Positions 23,940-37,073 of a DNA stretch of 64,000 nt are shown here, piece by piece. Under the pieces are notes generated by a model, which saw only the letters and a program-made list of their open reading frames with translations, was not told where the DNA came from and did not search any database. The DNA is taken from assembly GCA_902806575.1 (NCBI GenBank), contig CADCXD010000009.1:1674001-1738000 (forward strand), read 5' to 3'. Each line of letters opens with the position of its first letter. Positions within the stretch are counted from its first letter, which is position 1. The stretch is from Jackrogersella multiformis. Its lineage: Eukaryota; Ascomycota; Sordariomycetes; Xylariales; Hypoxylaceae. A program made the translations under genes and the position numbers.

Positions 23940-26656
23940 CTACAAGACGAATGCGACAATCGCCAATAGGCCGAGGCTCAGCGAAGCAGTCTTGGCTGAC
24001 CCGGCTGTAACGATTGATGACGTCGTGGGGTACGCAGACGCGGCAGTGTAGCCGTTGCTAGCGCTGGTAGTCGTCGGCGCGACGGGGTAGCCCGTGGCGG
24101 CGCTGTATGCGCTGTGCGCGGGGATGGTGCTGTTGCTGCTGCCCTTGCCGGTAGGGTACACGGCAATAGTCAAGGTGGTGTACGAACTGCTGGAGGAGCT
24201 GGACGAAGCAGGGGTGGCTTCTGGGCCGGCTACGGGGTAGCTGGATACGGCAGCGATCAGGACGGGCTTCGAGGACGAGGGCGAGGCCTTGCTGCCGCCG
24301 GCTGGGTACGAGGGTGCAGCGGTGGCGGGCGAAGTCTCAGAAGTCTGGATCGTTACGGGGACGACGGTGGTGGAAACTGCGATGGTCTCGGTGGTGACTT
24401 TGCCGACGGGGCAGTTTGCCACGTAAGCCGGGCACTTCGTGATGGTGGCAACACGAGTGCTGTAAACAGTGCTCGTGATCAGAGGAACGTTAGTGGGGGC
24501 GGCGGTTGGGGCAGTGGTCGGAATAGTGGTCGGCTTTTGGGTCTCGGTAACGGGGCACACGGTCGTGTATAAAGCGATCGTCTTGGTGACGACGGATCCC
24601 TTGGCCGGGCAGTCGGTTACGCTGGGGGCGCAGGACGTCACGGTATAAACGCTCGTTGTCAACACGGTGCTGGTCGTGTATTGAACGGTAGAGGAGAAGT
24701 TGCCGATAGGGTAAGAGCTGCTTATGGAGTAAGACGATGCGGTGGTGCTCGACGAAGGGTAGCCTGACGAAGCACTTGACGTAGTCGTAGTTGCGTATCC
24801 GCTGGATGTGGACTGCACGGAAGAAGAGCTGCTGACGAGGTAAGATGATGAAGAGCTAGACGTGGCGGTCGCTGTAGCATAACTGCTGGTTGTGACAGTC
24901 TGGGAAGCACTCTGAGACTCGGTGGTAGTCGCCGAGGCACTAGCAGTGGCGGAGACTGTGGAAGAACTGGTAGTTTCGTCAGCGTCGCAGTCATCCTCAT
25001 CATCCGAAGATGTGGTCGAGGCGCTGGACGAAGCACTGGAAGTAGTGCTGATCGACGAAACAGAGCTGCTTGTGATAAGCGAGCTTGTCGAGGACTGTGT
25101 GGCAGTTGACGAGACGCTGGAGGTGGTAGCGGAAGAAGATACAGTTGAGATTGTGCTGCTTGAAGAAGTAGTAGAGCTCGAAGATGAAGCACTGGCGGTA
25201 GAGCTTGAGATAGAGCTCAAAGTGGACGTGGTGCTAGAGGTTGAAGCACTGCTAGAGGTAGTAGCACTGCTAGAGCTGGAGATGCTGCTGGAGGAGGAGG
25301 CAGTGCTGCTGGCGGTGCTTGAGATGCTGCTTGAGACGCTGCTAGTAGTGCTTGAGGCAGAGCTAGAGGTGGAAGTGGTGCTAACGGTTGAAGAAGTTGA
25401 AGAGATGCTGGACGAGGTCGTCGAAGATGAAATTGTCGCCGAGCTGGACGTCGCGGGAGGCGCACAGATATCGCCTAAGCACCCACCGCATTTCAGCGCC
25501 GCGGCAACCGATTCGAGGTACGAATTTCCTTTCAGGTCGACGTTCGCCGAAGCATAGTAAGCATCCCACAGCATAGCACCGCCGAAATGAGCCTTATTTT
25601 TATATGTGCAGATGACAGCCTTTGCCAGTGCAGGAGTGATGTAGCCGGAGCCGAGCGAACCGACAGCGTCAGTGCTGCCGGGAAGACCGATGAAGAGCTC
25701 GGCGGCATCATTAATTCCGCCATCGATGAAACTCTCCCAATCATTGTAGTTGAAACCGGTCGTGCCCACCTCGCAAGAAGGGTTGTTATAGAATTGGATC
25801 CAGATCTTGTCAAACTTAGCCTTTTGAAGGATGGTCTTCATTTGAAAGTACTTGGGAGTCTGAGGGCACTGAGGGGCAGCTGTGAGGATCATATCCTTGC
25901 TATCGTTGTTAATGAGATCGCGAAGATGGTTCACCATTTGCACGTATGGCTCCTGGTCATCTACAAGTGCAAGTTAGTCATGTGGAATCTTACTAGCATT
26001 GCCAGGAGCTTGGCCACTATTTGAAAAGGAGGTTAATGGAATAATTCTTACCAAACATTGTCTCAATGTCGAAGTCGAAGCCATCGAGGCAAGTATGATC
26101 CGTAGAGCTCCTGTCAAGGGGTCTTGGTCCAGTGTATCCGGCCTTGTAAGGGCCAAATGCATTGTAGATAAACTCTGCAAATTCCGTACCTTTCTGGACG
26201 GAGGAGAGCGAGTAGTCACTGGAATCGGAATACACTCCTCCAATCGATAACAGCACCTTCTTACCAAGACTCTGGCACTTCTTAATGTCATCCTTAATAA
26301 AAGAGCATGAGCTGAGAAGCTTAGAGTTCCGGTCGTTGTTCACGTAAACCTCTGCCGCACAGTGAGCAGCAAAGTTGGTACCCGGATAATTAGTGCCATT
26401 TCCGTGCTCGGGCGAGCTGTTCACGAAACCGAGAGTGACATAGTCAACGCTATCGGATTCACAGTGTTGGCCAAGAAAATCAGTGCTCGGTCCGGATTGT
26501 CCCTATGAACGATGGTGAGCATACACAAGGTTGTCAGGCAGCGAAATATCATACCCAGTAGGCGTTGAGTTTGTAGTCCGGTGTGTATATGTCGTAAGTG
26601 GCAAGAACAGACGACGCCGAAAGCGCGGCCACGAAAACTAAATTCTTCATCTGCAT
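23940..26656 (-). CDS. GPI-anchored GH18 class III chitinase
   Basis: Three exons, 26656-26555, 26502-26052 and 25960-23940, giving about 857 residues; introns are 52 and 91 nt with GT...AG ends. A signal peptide opens the protein (MQMKNLVFVAALSASSVLA). The GH18 domain spans about residues 25-310, with LNAYWGQSGP (joined by intron 1) and the catalytic DGFDFDIE at 174-181, Glu181 being the acid/base. It is followed by a very long Ser/Thr-rich stalk, two copies of a cell-wall-type module (TSTV...VYTVTSCAP...DCP and TSTV...RVATITKCP...NCP), and a C-terminal AGSAKTASLSLGLLAIVAFVL-like hydrophobic tail after small residues, typical of a GPI signal. It should cleave chitin at the cell surface or wall, as in wall remodelling. 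I chose the ATG at 26656; the next at 26650 gives almost the same leader. Confidence 0.92.
24710..25460 (-). repeat. Ser/Thr low-complexity stalk coding region
   Basis: Coding sequence for a long serine/threonine-rich stalk in the chitinase, made of degenerate TCN/ACN/GCN runs. It creates spurious long frames on the other strand (24922-25557). Such tracts are O-mannosylated in fungal wall proteins and often vary in length. Confidence 0.8.
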
Positions 26657-29144
26657 TTTTGGGTTCCTATTAAGATATGGTATTATACTTAGGTACGTAA
26701 AGATCGTAAGTGGCCGAAGCCGTAATGAACGTGATAGCCGAGCTACTGAACGAAAGGACGCAAACAAGATGTCTGCTACGGCTGACTGGTATGCCGTTTC
26801 TTGTCGACTAGACAGGTGGTGATGAAAAAGAAAAGAGGAAGGAAAGGAAGAGAGCGTCCCGACTATGAGATAAAAACACTCGTTCTAACCTAGCCATTCC
26901 CACCCCCGGTTAGGGGTCGGCTGTCCTACATGGCGACGGCCGTAAGCTAGAACCATAGAAGTTCTACAATGTGACTAATTCTTGATGATTGTGTTTGCAT
27001 TTCCTCCTCGATGCCTACTTAATTTCCCATTTTCTTCGCTGTGATATTGAGTCGTCCCAAACGGGACTGCATGCCGAAGGAGCCCTTGATGTAAGCCAGC
27101 GTTAAGCCAACACCATCATGTAGTGGGCAATAAGACTAAGGAGCACTATCAGAATTGGGAAACCGACTAAAACCAGGAACAAGTATAGCTCTAAGCCAAG
27201 AATCAGCCTTAAGGCACGCCAGAGGCGGGTGACAAGGGGTGGTGATTGGCCGGCTATATGGGCCGGACTAGAAAGACCGCAGGTATAGAACACCATGCCT
27301 CTGATAGGCCAGTCGGCCGACACTAGGTAGAGATCGATTAAGATCTAGGGCAAGGGGCCGCCATTTATCGGACCACCCGAGGTTCGCTAAAGACAAGTTT
27401 GTTTAATGGAGTCCTTTTATGAAGAGGAAAAGATCATCGCCATAAACGACGACATGCGATAAACCAGGCTGTCAACTCGCCAGTTTCCCTAAAAGTTAAG
27501 CAGTCAGGATTCAATTTCGGGAGTATTCGTCAAAACGTACATATAAGCCCGGACTGCAGCACTACAGCCCTACCGAAACGATTTCCACCCCCTGATTTGC
27601 CGTTGGAGAAGATCCATGGAGATGTAGTGATTCGGGTGCCTGGCCTAGCTCACTAGTCGGTACCCTAGGTAGCGCCTGTGACCCCATCGACAGTGCAAAA
27701 GGTCAACCTTAGTGTCGGAGGAATTCATACAACGAATAATATTATAGGTTGATGGTGACGCGGCATAATCTTCTTCAAAATATTGATTAGTATACTATGT
27801 ACACAGTCGGGAACACGGACTCCCAAAAAGTTGTCCGCCACATCGGGATGACATCGCCTGCGTCCATCAATCACATCCACTCTCATTGAATTTGGCACAT
27901 TTCGGCCTGTAGTTCCTGAAATGGCTGAGACTTTGAGGTTCGTGCGACCTGGACAGACATTGCAATGAAGCTGACCGGCCTCGCGAGCCTTGATTCGGAA
28001 GCGCATAATTGGCTGACACTATGATTCGGCTGGTGTGATTAATACTGCCCAGCGCCTAGGGCTGATTATGTGCGTAACTAATTTGACAACTGTGGAAAAA
28101 AACCGGATCAATTAGAGACCGGGTGGAGGTTGAGTTATCATGGTTCGTAGACTCGGCCGAATCCGCTGACAAATATCCACATCATTGATACAGTGTCTTA
28201 TAATTATGTACACTGTCTTTTAAATAAAGTCCTATTATACTAGGTAGGTAAGCGAGATGAGGTTAAAAAGTCCGTGGGATACCTAGGTTAACCTACACGA
28301 TGTATGTATTTAGGTATGTATGACTTAAGAGCCTCAGATTTTATATCTTGTGTCTCCTATCTGTGAGATTTCCTCCTGCTCGATAGTTTAGATCTCATCC
28401 CAGAGTATCACCCATAGCTCATGATTTATTTAGAGCGAGCTCTCCTATTTATATTTTTCCAGAAGAGATGTCTTAACCATTAAGCTCCGAGGAATGATTT
28501 ATTCATTTATATTCAATACCTAGTTATAAAATAGATAATGTTTTATAAATTGCTTTACCTGGGATATTCATATGTCACTCTATTAGTCTCGACATAGTAT
28601 CGTCCTCATCAATACCTACCTCCTAGGTAGGTAGCCAACTTTAAAAGGCAAGTCGTCCCCGTGATCCGACGCATAATCATAGATGATTTTCACCATAAAC
28701 GGCATTGTGGGCATACCACTAAAGCCGAAATTAAATATCGACCACAGAAGGGTTATGCGAAGGATAAAAAGTTGCAGTTCGAAGTTCGTAATACCTTTCA
28801 ATCCGCCTGGGAACATGGGTATCAAAGAACTTGGGGCCGGTAATAGTTCCTATAGGACTACCCATAGGTAGCTAAGGGATCATGGGTTTTATAGTATTCT
28901 CGTTCGATCCACCACGGTCCTGTTGATATTTCTGCTTGTCCTTGTAATAATTTCTCTTCGCGGAGCTTGCCGTCGGCTTGGTTTTCGAGGAGTCATCGGG
29001 GCTTCCTTTAACATAGTTCTTGTGATCTAACTTAGATAATTAGACTGAACAATTATAGAGCTATGAAGGGAACTCAAATGGTTAAGGCAAGTAGTCCTTG
29101 AGGGTTGTCAACTAAGAAAAATGTGGTTTACATGTCTTCCTTCC
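26657..29144. other. Gene-poor stretch between chitinase and transposon island
   Basis: About 2.5 kb with no supported gene. Palindromic motif copies occur near 27664, 28240, 28280 and 28619-28635. A lysine-rich minus-strand open segment (about 29035-28873, ending TAG) is listed separately. Confidence 0.5.
28873..29035 (-). pseudogene. Lys/Ser-rich open segment next to the LTR
   Basis: On the minus strand, directly beyond the outer edge of the LTR, a segment of about 53 codons reads KNYVKGSPDDSSKTKPTASS, then KRNYYKDKQKYQQDRGG, and stops at TAG. Just upstream lies a CTAATT...CTAAG stretch that could be a 3' splice site. It could be the last exon of a gene whose upstream part was cut off by the retrotransposon. 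It has no start and no known domain, and could also be chance. Confidence 0.25.
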
Positions 29145-29554
29145 TGTTTATCGTGAGACCTGACAAGGGTTCAACCCTTCGAGATTATGTGTCCTCGAGG
29201 GATACACCTAAGACAAGATAAATAAAGGCTTATTATATACTTACCGCGATATATAGCAGGTAATAGGTTTTAAGCACCTCGCACAACAACGTCGTTATTA
29301 TCTATATACTGGTAGTTCCGTCCCGTGGTAGTTTCTCTTTGGTTTTATCGTTGAATATCTTATTCTGGGCAATTTCAAAGCAAAGCAATGGGCTGTTTCT
29401 GAACTCGCGTGTATGATTTTATAAAGAAGTTAGTCTCTGTGCCTCATACATACATTTTCGGTGTCTTAAATAGGATGTGGAGGCATATTACAACTGTGTC
29501 ATCTTTGGCTGAAGACATCACTCGGCTCATTAAATCGAATTCGAGTTCATAACA
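29145..29554 (-). mobile_element. Solo-looking gypsy LTR (3' LTR of left arm)
   Basis: Read on the minus strand it begins TGTTATGAAC at 29554, directly after a polypurine tract (AAGGGGGCC, about 29563-29555), as an LTR should. It contains a TATTTAAG element, TATAAAA and possible polyadenylation signals, and probably ends near 29145 with CGATAAACA, matching the TGTT...AACA ends of gypsy LTRs. The outer end is my estimate. Unlike the element body next to it, its composition is normal: it escaped most of the point mutation. Confidence 0.55.
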
Positions 29555-29597
29555 GGCCCCCTTAAGCAAACCAATTTTGGTTTAGTGTTAATAGTGT

Positions 29598-32178
29598 GAT
29601 AAGGGCAATAGGGCTTGGAATTGTAATTCAAATTTGAGTAATAATTCTTTATAGTTTTAAGGTTTTTGCCTTTTCTTTTTTTTTGCGAAGCAAGGTGTAA
29701 TGATTTATATGTATATAATCTGAATATTTTTTAAGTGTTATTAGCGCTTTCTTAATCTTATTAATTTAGTTTTATATATATTAATTAAACTTTTTTATTA
29801 AATATATATTTATAAGGTTTTTAAGTTTAATGCTTTTTAATTAATTAGTTTTTTTACTTTACGAGATATTTTATTTTATTTTAATTTTTAATAAAGTTTA
29901 TTATTTATTTTATTTAATAATTTTTAGATTTTATTAAGGTTATTATATATAAAATTTAATTAAGGTTAAGAAGTTTTTAATTATTAATGCGATAAGATTT
30001 AATAAATAAAATATAAAACGAGTTATATATTCTTTATTTTTTAAAAAAAGTAAGTTTTATTACGGTAAAAGAAATTATTTATTAAATTTTAAAAAAGCTT
30101 AAAAACTTTTTATTTAATTGTTTAATAAAGCGTTTAGTTTTAATATTTTTTGCGTTTAATATTACGAATTAATATATTTTTTTATTTATTAACGGCTTTA
30201 TTTTAAGTATTTTTATATATCTTAATATATTTACGTTATTTAATATATATATAGTTTATTTTTAAAATTACGTAAAATATTTATAAAAAAATTATAAATT
30301 ATTAAGTAATAATTATAATTAATATAAAAAGAGGTAAATTATATTAATAAAAAAGTAATATTATTATAAGTAAATTTTTTTAATTATTTATTTTATAATT
30401 AATAAAGGTTTTAAAATAAACCTTTAAAATTTAATTAAAACGTTTTATTTACTTATTAATTTATAAATAAAATTTAATATTTATTAATTTAAAAAAGTTC
30501 TTTTAAATGTAAAACGTAAACTTAAAATCTTTATTAAAAATAATATTTAAAAGTATATTATATAATTTTTAATATTATTTAATAAAAATTTTAATTAAAT
30601 TATTAAACTTTTTTATTTTTATTTTAAAAGAAATAAAGTACGTTATCTTAAAGAATAAATTTATTATTATTATTAATTAAAAATATTTATATAAAGCGTA
30701 ACGAAGGATTTTATTTTATTAATATTTTAAATAACCTCGTACGTAATCCCGGATAATATTTTTAATATTTAACCATTAAAAGTTTTAAGTAATTAATTTT
30801 AAAATTTTATATATTTTTATATATTTAATAATAAAAATATCGTGTTCGATAAAAATAACTTTTTTTTAAAGTTTCGTAAGTATTTAAAATCTTTTTTTTT
30901 AATATAAAAGGTTATTTTATAAAGTAATATTTTTAAAAGGATTTTTAATTTATATAATATATTTTAAGTTATTAATAATTACTTTTTTTAACCATTTAAT
31001 AAAATTAAAAACCTAATTAAATATAATAAAATTATAAAGTCTTTTTAATATAATAAAGATAATTATTAAAAAGATAAATAAAGTTTTTTAAAAGTATAAA
31101 AAATGTTTATTTTATAAAATTAATTTTATAAGTTAATTTTTAATTTTTCCTTTTTAAGTTAATATTATAATAATTTTTAAAAAATATTAACTTTATTATT
31201 TTATTTATTTAATCGGTAATTAATAATATATTAATATAATAAAAGTTTTTATGCTTATTAAGTTTAACGTTAATTTAAAACTTTAGTTATTATAAAATAA
31301 GTTAAGTTTTAATAATTTAAGTAGATTTTAATTTAATTTTTAATTTTTTTTAAGTATTAATATTATTTTTTAAAAAAATCTATTATAATTAATAATTTTT
31401 TATTATAAATTTTATAATTTTTTTTACCGGTATAAGCTTATAAAAATAATAAGTTATAATAAAGGCTTAAGTAAAATGGAATTTAAATTTATTAAAAGAT
31501 TTGTTTATTTTTTCGGTTTATTTTTAATCTTTTTTATTTCCTTTATTTACGTTAATAATTAGCTTTATTATTTTTAAGAACTTTTTTATAAATCGTTAAT
31601 AAAAGTTTATAAAGCCGATAAATTATTAAGATTTTTTTAATAATTTAAACGTTTTTTAATTATTAATATAATTAAAGAAATTTATTTCTTAAACTTTTTA
31701 AAAGTATTTTTATAAATTAATTATAAAATAATATTTTATAAACTTTTTTAGGATTTTTTTAACGATTTTATCGTATTTTTTTATAATGTTTATATAAATA
31801 AAAAGGTTATTTAAATATATTAAAAAATTTAAATCGATAAAGTTTTAAAAAATATTATTTATTATAAATTAAAAGGTTATAAAAGCATTAATTAATTTAA
31901 AAAGTATAATTAAGTATTTAAAAAATTATAGTTATATTAAAAAGTTATTTTTTATTCGTTTCTTTTTTTGATTTTAATAAAATAAAATTTTAATTTAAAA
32001 TTAATCTTAGTAAATTATTTTATAGTTTTAAAACAAACTTATAATTTAAATATTAAAGGTATAAAGTATAAAATAAAAATGGTAATATTATTTAAGCTTT
32101 TATAATTTACTATAGGTTAAAAAAGGTTTTAAAGATTTAATTTATTTATAAATATTATAAATATTATATAAAATATTT
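29598..32178 (-). mobile_element. RIP-degraded Ty3/gypsy 3' half, copy A (inverted arm)
   Basis: On the minus strand this matches the plus-strand arm at 37074-39871 almost base for base apart from C-to-T and G-to-A changes and a few deletions (about 60 nt near 31,800; about 140 nt near 29,800). The order on the minus strand is reverse transcriptase (about 32,100-31,600), RNase H (about 31,450), integrase, C-terminal chromodomain (about 29,880-29,820) and polypurine tract. The leftmost 150 bp are less mutated (for example GCGAAGCAAGGTG where the other arm has ACGAAATAAAATA). Every frame is full of stops, so no protein can be made. It is a fungal retrotransposon relic. Confidence 0.88.
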
Positions 32179-34199
32179 ATTATATATTAATAAATTAAAA
32201 TAAAGGTCTTAAAATAATTATTCTTCTTAAAAGTGAAAGTAAAGTTAATATTTTAAAGAATAACTAATAAATATAAAGCACGGGTTATTACTTTAATTAT
32301 AAACCATATAATTATAACTTTTTATAATACCCCTTTAATAAAAAGAAAAACTAACGTCTTTATTAATTATAAGCTATGATTTTATTAAATTAATTTTATT
32401 AAATTAATTTTTAACGTATATTAAGCATATTAATATCGTTTTTTTCTTTATCGTTATTATCGTTATTAATTAAAACGCCGTTATTATCGTTTAATGGCGT
32501 GTTTTTATAAACGAAGCGTATATTATCGAAATTATTAAGCGTTTACGTCTTAATTATAAGTTTAATCTTTAATAATATAAGTATCGATGTTTTAATTAAT
32601 ATTATTATCGGTTTTTTTATAATAAACATAATTAACTTAAGTACGAAAGTTAATATTTTAGTTTATAGCGTAATTACGGTAATAAATATAGTAAATAATA
32701 TTAATTATAACTTAATTTTTATAATACTTTTCTTGTAATTTATAGAGATATTACGTGCGTTTTTTACGATTATTATAACTTTAATAATATTTATTAAAAA
32801 CTTTTTTATTAATTACTATTATTTTTTAATAATTAAAAACTTTTTTATAGTTAATGCGCGTTATTATTATAATTATTATTTTATCGATTATAATTTTTTA
32901 AAATTTCGGCTTTATATTATCGTTTTTATATATTAATTAAATTAGTTTAATTAATTTTAACTTATTATATAATTCCTTTAAGAAAGTTTTAACGCTTTTC
33001 TTTACGTTTTTATTAATACGAAATACTTTAAGTATATTTTTATTTAAGATTTTAAAAGATACCTTAATAATAATTTTTATTTTTTAATTAATAACTTCGC
33101 TTTATTAACTTATCTCCTTAAGTTAATTTTAAACTGCTTAATAAAGAATTATTATTAAAGGGGTTTTATATATTAAGATCTTTAATAACGTTTTAATAAT
33201 TAAGGTAATATCGAATTATAAGTAAAGCGATATTATTTTTATTATTTTTACGTAATATACCTTAAGATCGGTAATATTTATTAAATCTTTATTATTATTA
33301 TTTTAAATAAACGATTTATTTTAAAAAGTTCGTTATTATTAAGGTTTATTATCGTTTTATATTTTAATAATTTTAAATGCCTTATTAATAATTATTATTT
33401 ATTTATTATTAAATAAGTATTAATAAATTTATTTAAATATTAAATTAATAGTTTTTTTAATTAAAGCCTTAAAAGGCTTAAGTATTGGTTTTTTTATAAG
33501 AGGTATTATAAAGTAAAGGGGATTTTTTTTTTTTAATAAATGTAAATAAAAAAAATACTTATATAAATAAAAAATATAAATATAAGTAAGTATATTATAC
33601 CTTATTATCGCTAAGTAAGTATTAATATATTTATAAATTACTTTAATATTAAAGTATTTAATTTTTTCCCGATTTAATTATAGCTTTATTATAATTTAAG
33701 TATCGAAGTATTTAAGTAAAAACTTTAATGGTAATTATAATTATTGCTTTAATTATAATTACTTAATAACTTATAATTTACTCGCGCTCTTTTTTATCTT
33801 TTTAATATTATCCGTAAATTATACTTTTCGTATTATAATAGATCCTGGTTTTGTAATTTTTAATAATCTTTTTATTAAAATCATAACTTGTAATTTTATT
33901 AATTTTTTCGGCGGCGTTAATGGTTAAATAAAAGGAATTAATTAATTATTATCGGTATAATTTAATGGTATATTTTTAATAAGTTATTCTTTTAGTACTT
34001 ATATAATTATTTTATTATTTAACGTATATTATTACTTATTTATAATTAATTATATTAATTTATTAATTAATTTTAAAGGTATATCGTTAAAAGTTTACGT
34101 ATTTTTAAAAGGTTATATATTAAAAGATTATAATTTGTTAATAAATTTAATATAAAATTAATTAAGTAATAAAGGGTGTTTTTTATCGTAATTATTTAA

Positions 34200-35050
34200 T
34201 AATATTATTATATTTTAAATAAATAAGCTTTTTAAATATTATTAATTAAAAGCTAATAAATAATCTTTTTATCGTATAAGGTATTTAAAGATAAGGCATC
34301 TTTTTTACTTATTTACTTCTCGATTTAATAACTTCTCGATTTTATATAATACTTAGTTATTATCGTTTCCTTTTACGATAATTCGACTTAATTATAATCG
34401 TCTTTTTACGTAAAGATCTTTCCTTTAAAAGATCTTAAATAATTAACTTATTAATATAACCTTATGGATTTATTAATTATTAAGTAATTTAAGTTTATAC
34501 GTAAGCTTATCGATTTGTTTTAAAATTAATAACGGTCCGATACGTTATATTAATTATTTATAAAGCAATTTACTTAATAATATATAACCTTTATATAATT
34601 TAAAGTAAATTAATTTTTTTTTTTAAAAAAGATAAGATTATGTTTTAAATCGTAATAAGCTTTTATTTTAGCGGTTATAAAGTTAATATATTCTTTTATT
34701 TTTTTTTAATAGTATCGTTTTAATGTATTATAATTAATTATATTCTTTAATACTTTTAACGAAATAATAATAGTTTATAACTTAAAGTTATATATTAATT
34801 TATTAGGTAATTTTTTAATCGTTAATAACTTAACATTATTAAAGTTATATTATAGCGTTAAAATTATCTTTAATCACGGTATGTTATTTAATAAATAGTA
34901 ATAATAAATTATTACTTTAATTTTTTAATTACGTCGTTTCGTTATATTATTAATTTAAAAAAATACTTTAACTTAAAAACTTAAATAAAGAACTTTTTTT
35001 TTTATAATTCTTTTACGAGTTTAAGTTAAGAAAATAATTAAAAAAGCTCG
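34200..35050 (-). mobile_element. RIP-degraded gypsy integrase and chromodomain, element C
   Basis: On the minus strand, integrase-core and C-terminal traces run from about 35,040 to 34,410: blocks such as NKLIYNFKL, KAYYDLKHN and RIGPLLILKQIDKLTYKL occur in the family order. A chromodomain trace follows at about 34,350-34,200 (KYLIR-stop-KDY). This is the typical 3' end of fungal Ty3/gypsy chromoviruses. It differs from the chromodomain of the flanking arms (KYFIK-stop-KN), so it is a second element family. Both borders are unclear; its upstream part seems lost where the plus-strand element begins. Confidence 0.75.
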
Positions 35051-37073
35051 AGTATAATTCGATTTTATTAAAGTTAACCTTTTTATATTTAAAGAAAATA
35101 AAAAAGAAATTTCCTTTAAAAAAGCCGCCGAAATATTTAATAATAATTTAAACGATTTTAATTTCGATAATTAATTTTAAAACTTTAAATTATTTAAGGA
35201 TTTTTTAAAAGATTATTTCGAGGTAATTTTACGTTTTTAAATAACGACGAAAATTTTTTTTAAAGTAATAATAACCGATTATTTAAAGCTTTAAAACGAT
35301 AAAAAAAATTTTACGTCACGATTATCGTTAATTTAATATAATTTAATAAACTTATTATTTACGATAATAAAAACTTTTTAAAGTTTTAAATTTAATAAAT
35401 AAAAATAAAAATATATTTAAAAATGTATATAAAGATTTTTTTTAAAGATTTTTACTACATTAATTAAGTTAAATCGTTATTATTTAAAAAAACATAATTA
35501 TAACATTAATAACGTAAAAGCTAAATTACACGATTAAAGATTTTTAATATTTAAATAATATACGTTATTACTTATTAAGAACGTTTTACGGACTTTTCGA
35601 AAAAGCATTATAACTTAAAAAAAATAAATAAACTTAAATATTAAAAGGATATTACTTAATATTTTACTAAGTTATTAAACTTTAATAAAATAATTTAATG
35701 GTTTAAAATAACGTTTTAAAATTATATTATTAAAACCTTTTTTAATAAAATTATTAAATTAATTTATTTTAAATAAAAAGGATTTTTAAATACGGATAAA
35801 AAAATTTTTATCGTTATTTAAGAAATAAGTTAAATATATAAAAATATATTAATTAACCTTAATATTTCGGGGGAAAAAAGGCTTGCTTTAATTTAAAAGC
35901 CTTTAAAGTTAAGTTAAATTAATTATAAAAAGAAAAATTACTTTAATTTAAACTAAAATTAATCCTTAAGAAATAACGATAAATTTAAAAATAAAAGTAA
36001 GTTAAAATTAAATTAAAAAGATAAAATTTAATTTAATAATAAAAATGCTTTAAATAAATTAATTAAATAAATATAAATTAATAAAAAAAGGATAAAAAAT
36101 CTTATTAACGTTATAAACGTAATAATTATTAATTTTTTTTTTATTTCGTTAAAAAAGATATTAATAATAAGGATTTATTATTAAACCCGAATAAAAAAAA
36201 CTTTATAAAAAATTTCGAGATAATAATACTTAATTTATATTTTTATTATAAAAAAATACGAATAAATATAATTTTACGACAATTATTTTATTTTTAAATA
36301 ACTTTAACGTTATATTTTATTAAATTTTATAATTAAATTAAATTAAAATACGCCGAGTTATAATAATTAAAAAATAATTAAAAATAAAACGAAAATTATA
36401 AAGAAACTTTATTTAAAATTAATTTCGAGATATAAATTTATTATTAATATAATATTATTATATAATAAAAAAAAATATTAAATACGAGTATTATTAAACT
36501 TAAAAAGCTTAATTTTAATGATATTTTTTTAAAGTAAAAAAATAAAAATTATCGATTATTAAAGGATAATATATACGATTTATATTAACTTTTAATTTAA
36601 TTTAAATTTCCTTTATAAAATATTATTATATCGATTTTTCTTTTTTTATTATTAAAAAGATTATTTTTTTAAAATAAATTTTAAATTAAACGTTTTAAAT
36701 AACGAATGCGATATTATTATATTATAATAATAAATAAATAAATTTTAAATTTTAAGAAAATTAAGTTTAATTTTTTTTATTATCGTAAATATTATATTAA
36801 TTTTATTTTATATAATTTAAAAAAGTTAATTAATATAACGATAATTAAAAATATTAATTTAAACGAAATATTAAAAAACGTTTTTAAGAAATTTTATAAA
36901 TTTATATATATTATAACGAAAAAAGTAAAATAACGTTTTTTAAATTATTAATTATAAAATTACGTTATCGATTTTTAAAAAAAAACGGTTTTACGTTATA
37001 AATAAAAAGGAACTCGATATATTAAGGTTATAATTAAACGAGATATTTAATAACGAACGTATTTAAAAGTCGA